This document shows positions 28,803 through 37,351 of a DNA stretch of 64,000 nucleotides, piece after piece. The stretch is from assembly GCF_009769165.1 (NCBI RefSeq), contig NZ_CP043476.1:2363001-2427000 (forward strand). The letters run 5' to 3'. Position numbers and translations under genes: made by a program. The notes below the pieces were generated by a model. That model ran no database searches. It was given only the letters and a program-made list of their open reading frames with translations, and was not told the DNA's origin. Within the stretch, counting starts at the first letter, position 1, and every line of letters begins with the position of its first letter. The stretch comes from Xanthomonas hyacinthi (GTDB lineage: Bacteria; Pseudomonadota; Gammaproteobacteria; Xanthomonadales; Xanthomonadaceae).

Positions 28803-29144
28803 ATGGAAGCGCACTTCCTCAACGAACCGATCCAGGCGCTGTACTGGACCGGGCTGCACGTCACCGGCTGGAAGCTGATCGGCTACGTCGGCGCGCTGAT
28901 GTTCGGCGGCCGCTGGCTGGTGCAGTTCGTCGCCTCCAAGCGCGCCGGCAAGCCGGTGATCCCGCGCCTGTTCTGGTACATGAGCGTGGTCGGCAGCCTG
29001 ATGACGCTGAGCTACTTCCTGTTCTCGGCCAAGCAGGACTCGGTCGGCGTGCTGCAGAACCTGTTCCCCGCCTTCACCGCGGTCTACAGCCTGTACCTGG
29101 ACATCAAGCACCGCGGCTGGCACCGGGATCGCGCCTCGCATTGA
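28803..29144 (+). CDS. small membrane protein with lipid-A-disaccharide-synthase N-terminal-like domain
   Basis: 113 residues with three transmembrane helices; the sequence VGALMFGGRWLVQFVASKRAGK and later LFWYMSVVGSLMTLSYFLFS match the LAB_N family (a small fold named after the N-terminus of some LpxB proteins). Such proteins accompany GT2 transferases and probably anchor them or flip a lipid-linked sugar. Coupling to the GT2 gene (ATG two bases after its stop) supports this. Confidence 0.87.
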   Translation: MEAHFLNEPIQALYWTGLHVTGWKLIGYVGALMFGGRWLVQFVASKRAGKPVIPRLFWYMSVVGSLMTLSYFLFSAKQDSVGVLQNLFPAFTAVYSLYLDIKHRGWHRDRASH

Positions 29145-29198
29145 GCACGGGCCGGTAGTCGCTGAGGAAAGACGAAAGCGCCATGGCGTGGCGCTTGT

Positions 29199-29223
29199 TG
29201 TGGGAGGGACTTCAGTCCCGACG
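29199..29223. repeat. REP element upstream of RAYT gene
   Basis: A short REP of the same family with a compensated arm, GGGAGGGACTTCAGTCCCGAC, so the internal dyad is preserved (GGGAC/GTCCC). It lies about 100 bases before the RAYT start. Confidence 0.8.
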
Positions 29224-29321
29224 CCTTGCAGTTTCCGCCATCGCGCGCTCGTGCTTTTCCCGACACGACGCCAAGACGATCCCCGATAGCGTCGCCATGT
29301 CGGTACCGCGAAGCTGGTGCC

Positions 29322-29813
29322 ATGCACATGGAACCCTGCAAAGGCTATCGCGCGCTGCGTACCGGGCGTTGCACCGAAACCGGCCGCATCTACCTGGTGA
29401 CCACAGTGACCTGCGAACGCCAGCGCCTGTTCGAGGACTGGCGCTGCGCCTGGGCTGCCGCGGCCTGTCTTTCCAACCCGGCTACCTGGGATTGCGCACG
29501 GTTGCTGTGCTGGGTACTGATGCCCGATCACTGGCATGGATTGCTCCAACTCGAAGGGGGCGGTGCATTGTCGAGCGTCATGCACAAGGCCAAGGGCAGG
29601 GCGGCCAGGGCAGTGAACCTGGCACGTGGCCGCGGCGGGACGGTGTGGATGCCGGGCTTCCACGATCATGCGCTGCGCCACGAGCGAGACATCTTGCCGA
29701 GTGCGCGCCATATCGTCGCCAATCCGCTGCGTGCGGGGCTGGTGCGCAGCGTCGCCGAGTATCCGTATTGGGACGCGGCCTGGCTGGGTGCGGCGAAGCG
29801 GCAGGCGCGCTGA
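29322..29813 (+). CDS. REP-associated tyrosine transposase (RAYT)
   Basis: 163 residues (161 from the ATG at 29328). The HUH-type signature is PDHWHGLLQL near residue 70; HIVANPLRAGLV and a following Tyr-rich stretch (AEYPYWD) carry the putative catalytic Tyr. Such single-copy transposases cut at REP palindromes and are thought to spread them. REP copies flank this gene at 29199-29223 and 29911-29935, the standard arrangement. It separates the parB/glycosyltransferase block from the accessory region. Confidence 0.9.
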   Translation: MHMEPCKGYRALRTGRCTETGRIYLVTTVTCERQRLFEDWRCAWAAAACLSNPATWDCARLLCWVLMPDHWHGLLQLEGGGALSSVMHKAKGRAARAVNLARGRGGTVWMPGFHDHALRHERDILPSARHIVANPLRAGLVRSVAEYPYWDAAWLGAAKRQAR

Positions 29814-29910
29814 CATCGGAATGCGGACGGCGCAACGGGCGTCGGGTCTGCGCCGGGGGTTCGCTTCTCGGTCCTGCGCCGAATGTGGCGCGGATGCTTT
29901 CCTGCTTCGT

Positions 29911-29935
29911 TCGTCGCGACTGAAGTCGCACACAA
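29911..29935. repeat. REP element downstream of RAYT gene
   Basis: The sequence GTCGCGACTGAAGTCGCACA is the complement of the family core and lies about 100 bases after the RAYT stop. Confidence 0.8.
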
Positions 29936-29956
29936 GGGGGCATCGCCTGAAGCCAA

Positions 29957-30545
29957 CTAACCCAGCTTCCCCGCGCGCCGCGCCGACTGCAGCCGTACCA
30001 GCTGCGCCTCGTAGGCGCGCGCGAACGCATCGCCGAACAGGCGCCGGAAGCATTCGTCCGGATCCGGCGCCGATGCCGCAGGCTCATCGCGCCCCAGCCC
30101 TTGCCGGCCCACGACCAGGCCACCCGCACCGGGCACGAGGGCGTGCTGCCGTCGCGCCCGCTGCCATTGGCTGACGCGGTGGTGCCCATCACGTTGGCCT
30201 GCCGGCCCGGCGGCACGTCCGCCAGGGTCTCGAAACCGCTGCTGCTGGCATGCGCGCCGAGCGCGTCGGCCAGCACCAGCGTATGCATGGTCTGGCTGTG
30301 GCTGAAGAAGTAGAAGTAATGGATGCCTTCCTGCTCGAGCAGGCGGCTGATGAAGTTGAAATCGTCCTCGCGGTACTGCACGCAATCGTCGCGCTTGGGG
30401 TAGGTGCCGCTCAGGGAGCTGTGCCGCACCGCGATGGTCGGCGACGCACCGGTGTACGCGCCGGCGGAACCGGCGACGGCGCAATCGGCCAGGACGCAGC
30501 CACTGCTCCTGCAAGCGGCAACGCCGCCCGCGCGCGTCCAATGGA
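29957..30545 (-). pseudogene. chimeric relic of type VI secretion genes (vgrG fragment fused to tagH 3' end)
   Basis: On the minus strand, bases about 30460 to 30110 read as an internal part of a VgrG spike protein: KRDDCVQYREDDFNFISRLL, GIHYFYFFSHSQTMHTLVLA, then VRVAWSWAGKGWGAMSL. Start, most of the gp5-like domain and the C-terminus are missing. Continuing in another frame, bases 30060-29957 give DECFRRLFGDAFARAYEAQL and a stop, which looks like the C-terminal end of the FHA protein TagH of type VI systems. The two pieces are joined out of frame, so nothing functional is made. It marks a lost type VI secretion locus or a partial insertion of one. Confidence 0.75.
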
Positions 30546-30554
30546 ACCCTGTCC

Positions 30555-31001
30555 TCAGCGGATCACCAGCACCGGCACCTGGCTGCGCGCCAGCACCTCG
30601 GCGGTCTGGCTGCCGAGCAGCGCCCGGCTCATGCCGCGGCGCCCGTGCGAGGTCATCACGATCAGATCGCTGCGCTGCGACGTGGCGATGTCGATGATGC
30701 CCTCGGCCGCGTAGCGATCGAGCACATGGCAGCCATGCGCGATCACCCCGGTGGCCTCGGCAGCGGCCAGCGCCGGCGCCAGGATCTTCTGCGCCCCCTC
30801 CTCGCGCTCCTGCCGGTACTCGGGCGTGGCCTCGTAGCCCACGCTCCAGCCCATCGCGTCGTACATGCCCATCGCCCAGGGCTCGGACACAGTGACCACA
30901 TCCACTTCCGCACCGAGCCTGGCGGCCAGCGCCAGGCCCTGCTGCAGGCCCTTGGCGGACAATTCGGAACCATCGATTGCAATCAGGATGCGCTGGTACA
31001 T
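30555..31001 (-). CDS. universal stress protein (UspA family)
   Basis: 148 residues: MYQRILIAIDGSELSAKGL at the start and the ATP-binding motif HGRRGMSRALLGSQTAEVL near the end. It is a cytoplasmic stress-linked nucleotide-binding protein. The GGAGCAGGCAG ribosome site supports the start at 31001. A decayed fragment of a second copy lies at 36897-37031. Confidence 0.93.
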   Translation of the reverse strand: MYQRILIAIDGSELSAKGLQQGLALAARLGAEVDVVTVSEPWAMGMYDAMGWSVGYEATPEYRQEREEGAQKILAPALAAAEATGVIAHGCHVLDRYAAEGIIDIATSQRSDLIVMTSHGRRGMSRALLGSQTAEVLARSQVPVLVIR

Positions 31002-31080
31002 CTGCCTGCTCCGGAAACGCCGCCTGCGGCGGCACGGGCACCATTGCACACCCGGCATAAACGCCGCGCCTTGACCCGGA

Positions 31081-31647
31081 TCAAATTGCGGACGGATGCG
31101 GCGCCAACGGCCGCGCCGGATTGCCGGCCACGCGCGCGCCGGCCGCCACATCGCGGGTGACCACGCTGCCGGCCCCGATCAGCGCATCGTCGCCGATCGT
31201 CACCCCGGGCAGCACGATCGCCCCGCCGCCGATCCACACGTTGCGGCCGATCGTCAGCGGCCGCCCGAATTCCAGCCCGGCCGCGCGCTGCGCCGCATCG
31301 CGCGGATGATCGGCCGCATACAGCTGCACCGCCGGCCCGATCTGGGTGCCGTCGCCGATGCTGACCCTGCAGACATCCAGGATCACGCAATTGAAGTTGA
31401 GGAACACGTCCTCGCCCAGGTGGATGTTGTAACCGTAGTCGCAATGGAACGGCGCCCGCACCACCGCCCCGCGCCCGACCGCGCCCAGCCGCTCGGCCAG
31501 CAAGTCGCGCCGACGCGCAGGCGCTTCGGCCAACGCCGCGTTGTAGCGCAGCATCCACGCCTTGGCCGCGGCCTGTTCGGCCTGCAACTGTGCATCGCCC
31601 GGGCGATACGGTTCGCCGGCCAGCATCTTGTCTTTCTCGCTAAGCAT
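31081..31647 (-). CDS. maa: maltose/galactoside O-acetyltransferase-like enzyme
   Basis: 188 residues of the LacA/Maa group: the N-terminal Mac domain (MLAGEPYRPGDAQL), then left-handed beta-helix hexapeptide repeats (FHCDYGYNIHLGEDVFLNFN, IGPAVQLYAADHP with the catalytic His, GRNVWIGGGAIVLPGVTIGD). It acetylates a sugar hydroxyl from acetyl-CoA. A 9-bp stem just upstream includes the likely ribosome site. A decayed partial copy lies at 37039-37197, in the same order relative to a usp fragment. Confidence 0.92.
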   Translation of the reverse strand: MLSEKDKMLAGEPYRPGDAQLQAEQAAAKAWMLRYNAALAEAPARRRDLLAERLGAVGRGAVVRAPFHCDYGYNIHLGEDVFLNFNCVILDVCRVSIGDGTQIGPAVQLYAADHPRDAAQRAAGLEFGRPLTIGRNVWIGGGAIVLPGVTIGDDALIGAGSVVTRDVAAGARVAGNPARPLAPHPSAI

Positions 31648-31649
31648 CC

Positions 31650-31675
31650 TGCCCTCCCAGGCATTGGGGAGGGCA
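31650..31675 (-). promoter_or_regulatory. leader hairpin covering the maa ribosome site
   Basis: On the minus strand the leader of maa folds into a 9-bp stem TGCCCTCCC/GGGAGGGCA with an 8-base loop. The 3' arm GGGAGGGCA contains the probable Shine-Dalgarno sequence two to ten bases before the ATG, so the fold would hide it. This could give temperature- or protein-dependent translation, or act as a terminator-like stem for upstream transcripts; it is only predicted. Confidence 0.4.
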
Positions 31676-31852
31676 CATCATCGCATCGCCAGGGGTTGAT
31701 CCGGTGTTCGATTGCGGAGACATCATGCAGCGTCCAGCGCAACGGCTCGACAGCAGCGGCCAGCCTGGACCAGCCAGTCCACTGCGGAAATTTAACGCCA
31801 CCCGTATACGAAGGTGACACACTTTTCCCCGTCAGCAGCAAGGAACGCGCCA

Positions 31853-32503
31853 ATGCGGCTACCACGAACATCTTCGCTCTTGAGCGCTTTCCTCTGCGCA
31901 ACGACGATCTGCGCCTGCGCGCAAACTCCAAAGAAGTCAGTGATGCCCGCGAATGGAGTAGCCCATATGTCCACATCCGAAGCGCCCCAGACCAGCACCC
32001 CCACCCTCAGTGCCGAGGAAATCGGCAAGCGGTTCTTGAACCTGCTGAAGGGATTGAAATCACGAGACGATCTTAGCCTTGAGCGCGTCCAGGAAGTCAC
32101 CGGCGTCGCCCTGAAGCGCGTTTCCTATCCGAAGGAAAACCTTGAATCCTATTTCCATGTCCAGCCACTAGAGGGTGGCTGGAGTTATTCCCTGGACTTC
32201 ATCCTTGAGTCCGCATCGCTCAAAAGGGGGGTCAGCCTGTCTTTTGAACATGGAAAAGATGGGTTTTCAGAGATGAGTGCGGTTTGCGACCTCGACTTCG
32301 AACACTACGACAAAGCGTTGAAGGAAATAGGATTCGTCGTCTCCCCGGTCTACGGTGAGATCGGGCAACTGCAAAGTTGGCGCTACACGAAATTCGCGGA
32401 AGGCGGAATCGGGGGCGACATCGATCTATCGATCATTCCCCAGAATGTAGTCGCAGGTTCGCCAGGGCGGATCTGTGTGAAATCGATCGGCACTTTGAAC
32501 TAG
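31853..32503 (+). CDS. putative lipoprotein immunity protein of the adjacent T4SS effector
   Basis: 216 residues from ATG 31853, which has AAGGAA upstream. The signal sequence LLSAFLCATTICACAQT has a lipobox-like ICAC, so the mature protein is a periplasmic lipoprotein. The rest matches no family I recognise; it is a mixed alpha/beta protein. It lies directly upstream of, and on the same strand as, the XVIPCD effector gene, with an 18-base gap. In Xanthomonas, T4SS effectors are encoded beside periplasmic lipoproteins that neutralise them. GC content is visibly lower than the surroundings, which suggests transfer. Confidence 0.72.
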   Translation: MRLPRTSSLLSAFLCATTICACAQTPKKSVMPANGVAHMSTSEAPQTSTPTLSAEEIGKRFLNLLKGLKSRDDLSLERVQEVTGVALKRVSYPKENLESYFHVQPLEGGWSYSLDFILESASLKRGVSLSFEHGKDGFSEMSAVCDLDFEHYDKALKEIGFVVSPVYGEIGQLQSWRYTKFAEGGIGGDIDLSIIPQNVVAGSPGRICVKSIGTLN

Positions 32504-32521
32504 CGGGGATAGGGGCAGCCA

Positions 32522-34396
32522 GTGGCAAACTCCAGTCCACAACTCGAAGCCGCGATCGCACAGTTCGCCAGCCAACAAGGCGTCAGCGCTGACCAGGTGG
32601 CACAGCTGCGCTCGGCAATCACCGCCGACGCCACATTGTTGCGGCAATTCGATCAAGAAGCGCAGGCAGGACACTTGCGTGGCTTCGCCCTTCAAGGCGC
32701 GAACGTTACGACACCGAACCTGGCAGGCACCTACGACATCCAGAGCGGCGTAGTGACGCTGCCGGCAGCAAGCTTCCAACCTTCTGCAACGACAGCGAGC
32801 AGCGACTTGAAGGCGACATTGCAAGTCCAGCAGATGTCGGTCGAGTTCGGTCACAGCACGTACCAGGATGCCGCAAGGAACAGCCATCCTGTTACGCAGG
32901 ACATGCTCGAAAATTTGCAGTCCACCATCAACGGCTCGCCGGTCCTGGCCGATGAGATCAAGAAGGTGGCGACGGCGATTGCCCCGGGGGAACACCGCGC
33001 ACAGATCGAGAGCTTTGGATTTGTCGGCCCGGGTGCCGCCGCGGGCGGCACTTATGATGGCAACAACAGGTCGATGAACTTGCCGCCGCTTGGATTGCAA
33101 ACGAGGTCTGCCAGCAATCCTCAAGGCGGATTCAATGAGAAGGACATGACATTCGTGCTAGGGCACGAGATTCAGCACAGCTTCAATCATCCAGCAAAGA
33201 CCCAGGCGACGGCCGATTTCTTGCGCGATATTGGTACGCAAGCCCAGGCTAGAGAGCCGATTCACGACTATACAGACGAGGTGCGTGCTTACATCCAGGC
33301 TGGAAGAGATGATGAAGCCAAGGCCGAGATTGCCGGATGGAATGCATTGTTGAGCAGTGAGAAGCAGAGCAACCCAAATTCCGGCCTCGCCGCAATGTAT
33401 CAGACCCGCAACGATCGCGTTCTGGATTTTGTCGAGAGAGACAATGCGACACGCGCGATAAATCCAAAGCCTGGCCTTTCGTTCAATCAGGACGGCACTC
33501 TCTCGCAGACGCCGGGCAACATAGCCGCGATGGGCCAGCACTACTTCGATCGCCCGTCGCCAAATTACGCCCAACCCGGCCAGCGTCCCGTTAGCATCGG
33601 CGAACACAAGGACCATGCCGGCAACCTCCAGCCCACAGCGGACTACCCCAACGACTACGGCACGTGGGCGGTGGAGCAGATCGCGCAGGCAGAGGACCGG
33701 GCCAATGTGACCTTCCAGGGCGCTAGGCCCAGGGTCAACATCGACATGGCCGGCCTTGGATTGAGGGAAGACCTGATCGAGAACGAGGGCCTGGACCTAA
33801 GCCGCGACAAGACGCCCCGGCCCTATTACGACAGCAGCCAGACGCCGCCGGCGCTGCATCATTTCGACCACACCCAGGATGGCAGCGTCAGCCCCGCACA
33901 GGACCATCCCTACGTACCAGCCACCGCCGCCGCGCCCGCTGCCACTCCGTTCGGGCCAGACGATCCAGCCCACCCCGACCACGCCATGCTGGAACAGATC
34001 CGCAGCGGCGTGCGCAGGATCGACGAGGGCGTCGGCAAGCCCTACGACGCGATCAGCGAATGCGTCAGCCGCAGCCTGTTGGCCGCTTGCAAGGACAACC
34101 GTGAGGCCTACCCCAACGCGGGCAACCATTCGCTCGCCGAGAACGCGCTGGGCCGCGTCGATCATGTGTTGATGGGCAAGACCGGCAACATCTTCGCCGT
34201 GGAAGGCGCACTGGACGATCCCGCGCACAAACGCGCGCATGTGTCGATCGAACAGGCCATCCAGACGCCGGTCGAACAGTCGGACGCGAAACTACAAGTG
34301 GCCAATCAAGCCATCGCCCAAGAGCGGCAAATGGCTCAGCAGCAAGAGCTGTCGCGCAGCATCAACGATCCCAGCCAGGGCGGGCCTACCCGGTAA
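32522..34396 (+). CDS. predicted type IV secretion effector with HExxH zinc-peptidase-like domain and XVIPCD
   Basis: 624 residues from a GTG start after AGGGG. Residues about 200-235 contain LGHEIQHSFNHP; HEIQH at 215-219 is a gluzincin-type HExxH motif. The C-terminal ~120 residues match the XVIPCD targeting domain recognised by VirD4: DDPAHPDHAMLEQIRSGV, ALGRVDHVLMG, NIFAVEGALDDPAHKRAHV, then a Gln-rich tail. No signal peptide is present, as expected. Such proteins are injected into rival bacteria, where they attack the envelope; the upstream lipoprotein is the probable antidote. The HExxH domain's target (peptidoglycan peptide or protein) is unknown. Confidence 0.83.
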   Translation: MANSSPQLEAAIAQFASQQGVSADQVAQLRSAITADATLLRQFDQEAQAGHLRGFALQGANVTTPNLAGTYDIQSGVVTLPAASFQPSATTASSDLKATLQVQQMSVEFGHSTYQDAARNSHPVTQDMLENLQSTINGSPVLADEIKKVATAIAPGEHRAQIESFGFVGPGAAAGGTYDGNNRSMNLPPLGLQTRSASNPQGGFNEKDMTFVLGHEIQHSFNHPAKTQATADFLRDIGTQAQAREPIHDYTDEVRAYIQAGRDDEAKAEIAGWNALLSSEKQSNPNSGLAAMYQTRNDRVLDFVERDNATRAINPKPGLSFNQDGTLSQTPGNIAAMGQHYFDRPSPNYAQPGQRPVSIGEHKDHAGNLQPTADYPNDYGTWAVEQIAQAEDRANVTFQGARPRVNIDMAGLGLREDLIENEGLDLSRDKTPRPYYDSSQTPPALHHFDHTQDGSVSPAQDHPYVPATAAAPAATPFGPDDPAHPDHAMLEQIRSGVRRIDEGVGKPYDAISECVSRSLLAACKDNREAYPNAGNHSLAENALGRVDHVLMGKTGNIFAVEGALDDPAHKRAHVSIEQAIQTPVEQSDAKLQVANQAIAQERQMAQQQELSRSINDPSQGGPTR

Positions 34397-34785
34397 ACCT
34401 TGCCGATCGCAATGATGCGCCGCATTTGGCAGTCTTCCTGTCCAAGAACCGTAGCGATGCAATACGGGCACGCGGCAGCCATCCCGACGCGACCATGAGT
34501 TCGGCGGCGCAAGCAGCGGCGCGTAACTCGCCGGCCACTGCATAGCGCAGGTGGGCCAGCCTCACACCGCTCAGCGATAGCTTGGTCACGGCACGACTGC
34601 ATTTTAATGGAGTATCCGCAGGCTCACGGCCGAATGCCGGCACGATCGACTGACTACGGCGGAAGCCACTGGCTGTCGCCAAAGCTCGACCACCACGAAC
34701 CAACCGGCAGCCGCACCAAGTGCGCCCCGCAGGTGCTAACGTCCCGCGCTCGCCTTTCCCCATTCCAAGCCGCCGGAGCGCCCGC
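34397..34785. other. intergenic gap between effector and M61 peptidase
   Basis: About 390 bases. GC content moves back toward the genome norm. Frames on both strands have no recognisable product. The M61 gene promoter must lie here, but none could be identified by eye. Confidence 0.4.
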
Positions 34786-36723
34786 ATGTCCGTCCCAGCC
34801 ATTCCTAGCCCCCGCCGCGCCCGCCTGGCGCTGGCCCTGGGCGTTTCCCTGGCATTCGCAGGTACAGCCGCCGCGCAGACCGTGCGTACGCCCGACGTGC
34901 CGGCGCCGCAGGACACGCCGTATCCGGGCCGCATCGCGCTGCAGGTGGATGCCGGCGACGTGCGCCAGGGCATCTACCGGGTGCTCGAAACCATTCCGGT
35001 CGCGCCCGGGCGGCTGACCCTGCAGTATCCGCAGTGGATCCCCGGCGACCATTCGCCCAGCGGGCCGGTGGCGATGCTGGCCGGGCTGACCCTCACCGCC
35101 AACGGCGCGCCGCTGGCCTGGCGCCGCGACACCTTCGATGTCTATACCTTCCATGTGGACGTGCCGGCGGGCGTGTCCGCGATCGAGGCCAGCTTCCAGT
35201 ATCTGTCGCCGCGCGACGATGGCTTCGAGATGACCGACAAGATACTGCAGCTGGAGTGGAACAAGCTGGCGCTGTCTCCGGCCGGCCACTACACGCATGG
35301 CATCAGCGTGGTGCCCAGCGTCACCCTGCCGGCAGGCTGGCAGTTCGGCACGGCGCTGGAGACCGCCACCCAGTCCGGCGCCAGCACCACGTTCAAGCCG
35401 GTGGATTTCGAAACGCTGGTCGATTCACCGATCTACGCCGGCCGCTATTTCAAGCGCGTGGATCTCACCCCGCCGGGCGGCGCGCCGGTGCATCTGGACA
35501 TCGTCGCCGATGCGCCGGCGTCCCTGCAGATCACGCCCGCGCAGCTGCAGGCGCACCGCAACCTGGCCGTGCAGGCGCTGAAGCTGTTCGGCGCGCACCA
35601 CTACGACCACTACGATTTCCTGTTCTCGCTGTCCGACGTGCTCGGCGGCAACGGCCTGGAGCACCACCAGTCCAGCGAGAACGGGCTGGAGGCGGACTAC
35701 TTCAGCGCCTGGGCCGACAACGCCCCCGACCGCGATCTGCTGGCGCACGAGTACACGCACTCCTGGAACGGCAAGTTCCGCCGCCCGGCCGATCTGTGGA
35801 CACCCACCTTCAACCTGCCGATGGGCGATTCGCTGCTATGGGTCTACGAAGGGCAGACCCAGTACTGGGGCTATGTGCTGACCGCGCGCGCCGGGATGTG
35901 GACGCCGCAGCAGTTCCGCGATGCGCTGGCGATGACCGCGGCCAACTACGACCGCAACCGCGAAGGCTTCCAGTGGCGTTCGCTGGAGGACACCACCAAC
36001 GATCCCACCGCCGCGCATCGCGCGCCGCTGCCGTACCGTAGCTGGCAGATGAGCGAGGACTACTACAGCGGCGGGCAGATGCTGTGGCTGGCGGTGGACG
36101 CCAAGCTGCGCGCGCTCAGCCACGGCCGCAAGTCGCTGGACGATTTCGCCAAGGCCTTCTTCGGCGTGAACGATGGCAGCCACACGGTCAGGACCTACAG
36201 CTTCGACGACGTGGTGACCGCCCTGAATGGCGTGGCCGTGTTCGACTGGGCCGGCTACCTCGCACCACGCGTGGATGGGGTGAACCCGCCACTGCTGGAA
36301 GGGCTGCAGGCCAGCGGCTGGAAGCTGGTCTATACCGACCAGCCGAGCGCGTTCGAGAAGCAGTACGACAGCCGCCACCAGTCGGCGCGCCACCGCTACA
36401 ACTTCGCCTGGTCGCTGGGCCTGGTGATGAACGACGACGCCAGCATCAACGACGTGGTCTGGGACGGCCCCGCGTTCAAGGCCGGCATCAGCACCGGCGC
36501 CACGCTGCTGGCGGTCAACGGCCAGGACTACACGCGCGAGGCGCTCAAGCAGGCCATCGCCGAGGCCAGGGGCGGCACCGCGCCGATCGTGCTGACGCTG
36601 AAGTTCCAGGGCGGGGTGCGCAGCGTGGAGGTGAACTACCACGGCGGCCTGCAATACCCGCACCTGGTGCGGGTGGATGGCACGCCGGACAGCTTGAGCC
36701 AGATCATCGCGGCGCGGCGCTGA
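34786..36723 (+). CDS. M61 family (glycyl aminopeptidase-like) exported metallopeptidase
   Basis: 645 residues. A signal peptide (LALALGVSLAFAGTAAAQ) is followed by the M61 N-terminal beta domain, the thermolysin-like catalytic domain with zinc motif HEYTHSWNGKFRRP and the third-ligand segment LLWVYEGQTQYWGY, and a C-terminal PDZ domain (DDASINDVVWDGPAFKAGI). The family comprises periplasmic aminopeptidases preferring Gly/Ala. A CGGAG ribosome site supports ATG 34786. No operon partner is evident. Confidence 0.93.
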   Translation: MSVPAIPSPRRARLALALGVSLAFAGTAAAQTVRTPDVPAPQDTPYPGRIALQVDAGDVRQGIYRVLETIPVAPGRLTLQYPQWIPGDHSPSGPVAMLAGLTLTANGAPLAWRRDTFDVYTFHVDVPAGVSAIEASFQYLSPRDDGFEMTDKILQLEWNKLALSPAGHYTHGISVVPSVTLPAGWQFGTALETATQSGASTTFKPVDFETLVDSPIYAGRYFKRVDLTPPGGAPVHLDIVADAPASLQITPAQLQAHRNLAVQALKLFGAHHYDHYDFLFSLSDVLGGNGLEHHQSSENGLEADYFSAWADNAPDRDLLAHEYTHSWNGKFRRPADLWTPTFNLPMGDSLLWVYEGQTQYWGYVLTARAGMWTPQQFRDALAMTAANYDRNREGFQWRSLEDTTNDPTAAHRAPLPYRSWQMSEDYYSGGQMLWLAVDAKLRALSHGRKSLDDFAKAFFGVNDGSHTVRTYSFDDVVTALNGVAVFDWAGYLAPRVDGVNPPLLEGLQASGWKLVYTDQPSAFEKQYDSRHQSARHRYNFAWSLGLVMNDDASINDVVWDGPAFKAGISTGATLLAVNGQDYTREALKQAIAEARGGTAPIVLTLKFQGGVRSVEVNYHGGLQYPHLVRVDGTPDSLSQIIAARR

Positions 36724-36750
36724 CGCAACGGGCTGCCGGCGATCGGCCAG

Positions 36751-36876
36751 GTGACGATGACCGCCGATCAGGCGCGCATCGCGCTGCCGTCGCGCGCGAC
36801 GCCGGGCTGCCCCTCCTGCACCTTCGTCGGCACAGTGGGTTTCAAGCAACTGGTCGGACATTTCGCCGGCGGCTAG
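36751..36876 (+). other. short open frame of unknown meaning
   Basis: A 41-codon frame (GTG start, TAG stop) whose translation contains TPGCPSCTFVGTVGFKQLVG. It looks protein-like rather than random high-GC shadow, but it has no clear ribosome site and lies beside the decayed maa-usp copy. It may be the tail of a lost gene. Confidence 0.2.
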
Positions 36877-36896
36877 CAGCGGGCGCTGGCGCGCAA

Positions 36897-37031
36897 CTAC
36901 AGCTTCCGGGAACGAACGCCCTTCGCTGACACGGCGGCCGTGCTCATGCCGCGGCGCCCATGCGCGGCCACGACCATCACGTCGCTGCGTGGCGATGGCG
37001 ACGTGGCGACGTCGACGATGCCCGCGGCCGC
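36897..37031 (-). pseudogene. fragment of a second universal stress protein gene
   Basis: The minus strand reads GIVDVATSPSPRSDVMVVAA then HGRRGMSTAAVS, aligning with GIIDIATSQRSDLIVMTS and HGRRGMSRALLG of the intact usp product at 30555-31001. The 5' two thirds and the true C-terminus are missing. Confidence 0.75.
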
Positions 37032-37038
37032 AGCGCGC

Positions 37039-37197
37039 CGGCAGCACGGTCGCCCTGCCGCCGATCCGGACATTGCGGCCGATCGCCAGCGGCCGGCCGA
37101 ACTCCAGCGCGGCCGCACGCTGCGCCGCAGCGCGCGGATGATCGGCCGCGTACAACTGCACCGCCGGCCCGATCTGCGTGCCGGCGCCGATCCGCAC
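37039..37197 (-). pseudogene. fragment of a second maa (O-acetyltransferase) gene
   Basis: About 53 codons on the minus strand match the middle of the intact maa product at 31081-31647 at nearly 90% by eye: GTQIGPAVQLYAADHPR, AALEFGRPLAIGRNVRIGG, ATVLP. Neither start nor end is present. It abuts the usp fragment in the same order as the intact pair, so this is a decayed duplicate of the locus. Confidence 0.8.
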
Positions 37198-37351
37198 CGC
37201 GACACGTCCGTGGCGATGGCTTCGCTGCATGGGCAATGGCCTCCACCTCCACAATGCCCCTGCGCTTGCCGCCGCTGGCGCTGGTCGCGGCTGCGCGCAC
37301 GTGGACGCCGCCCATGGGCGGCAAGCGGATCGGCATCGCCCAACGCGATCC

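Noticed and set aside
30546..31152. N-terminal extension of the universal stress protein to 31151
   Set aside because: The added segment is Arg-rich and overlaps the maa 3' end; the family begins at MYQRILIAIDGSE.
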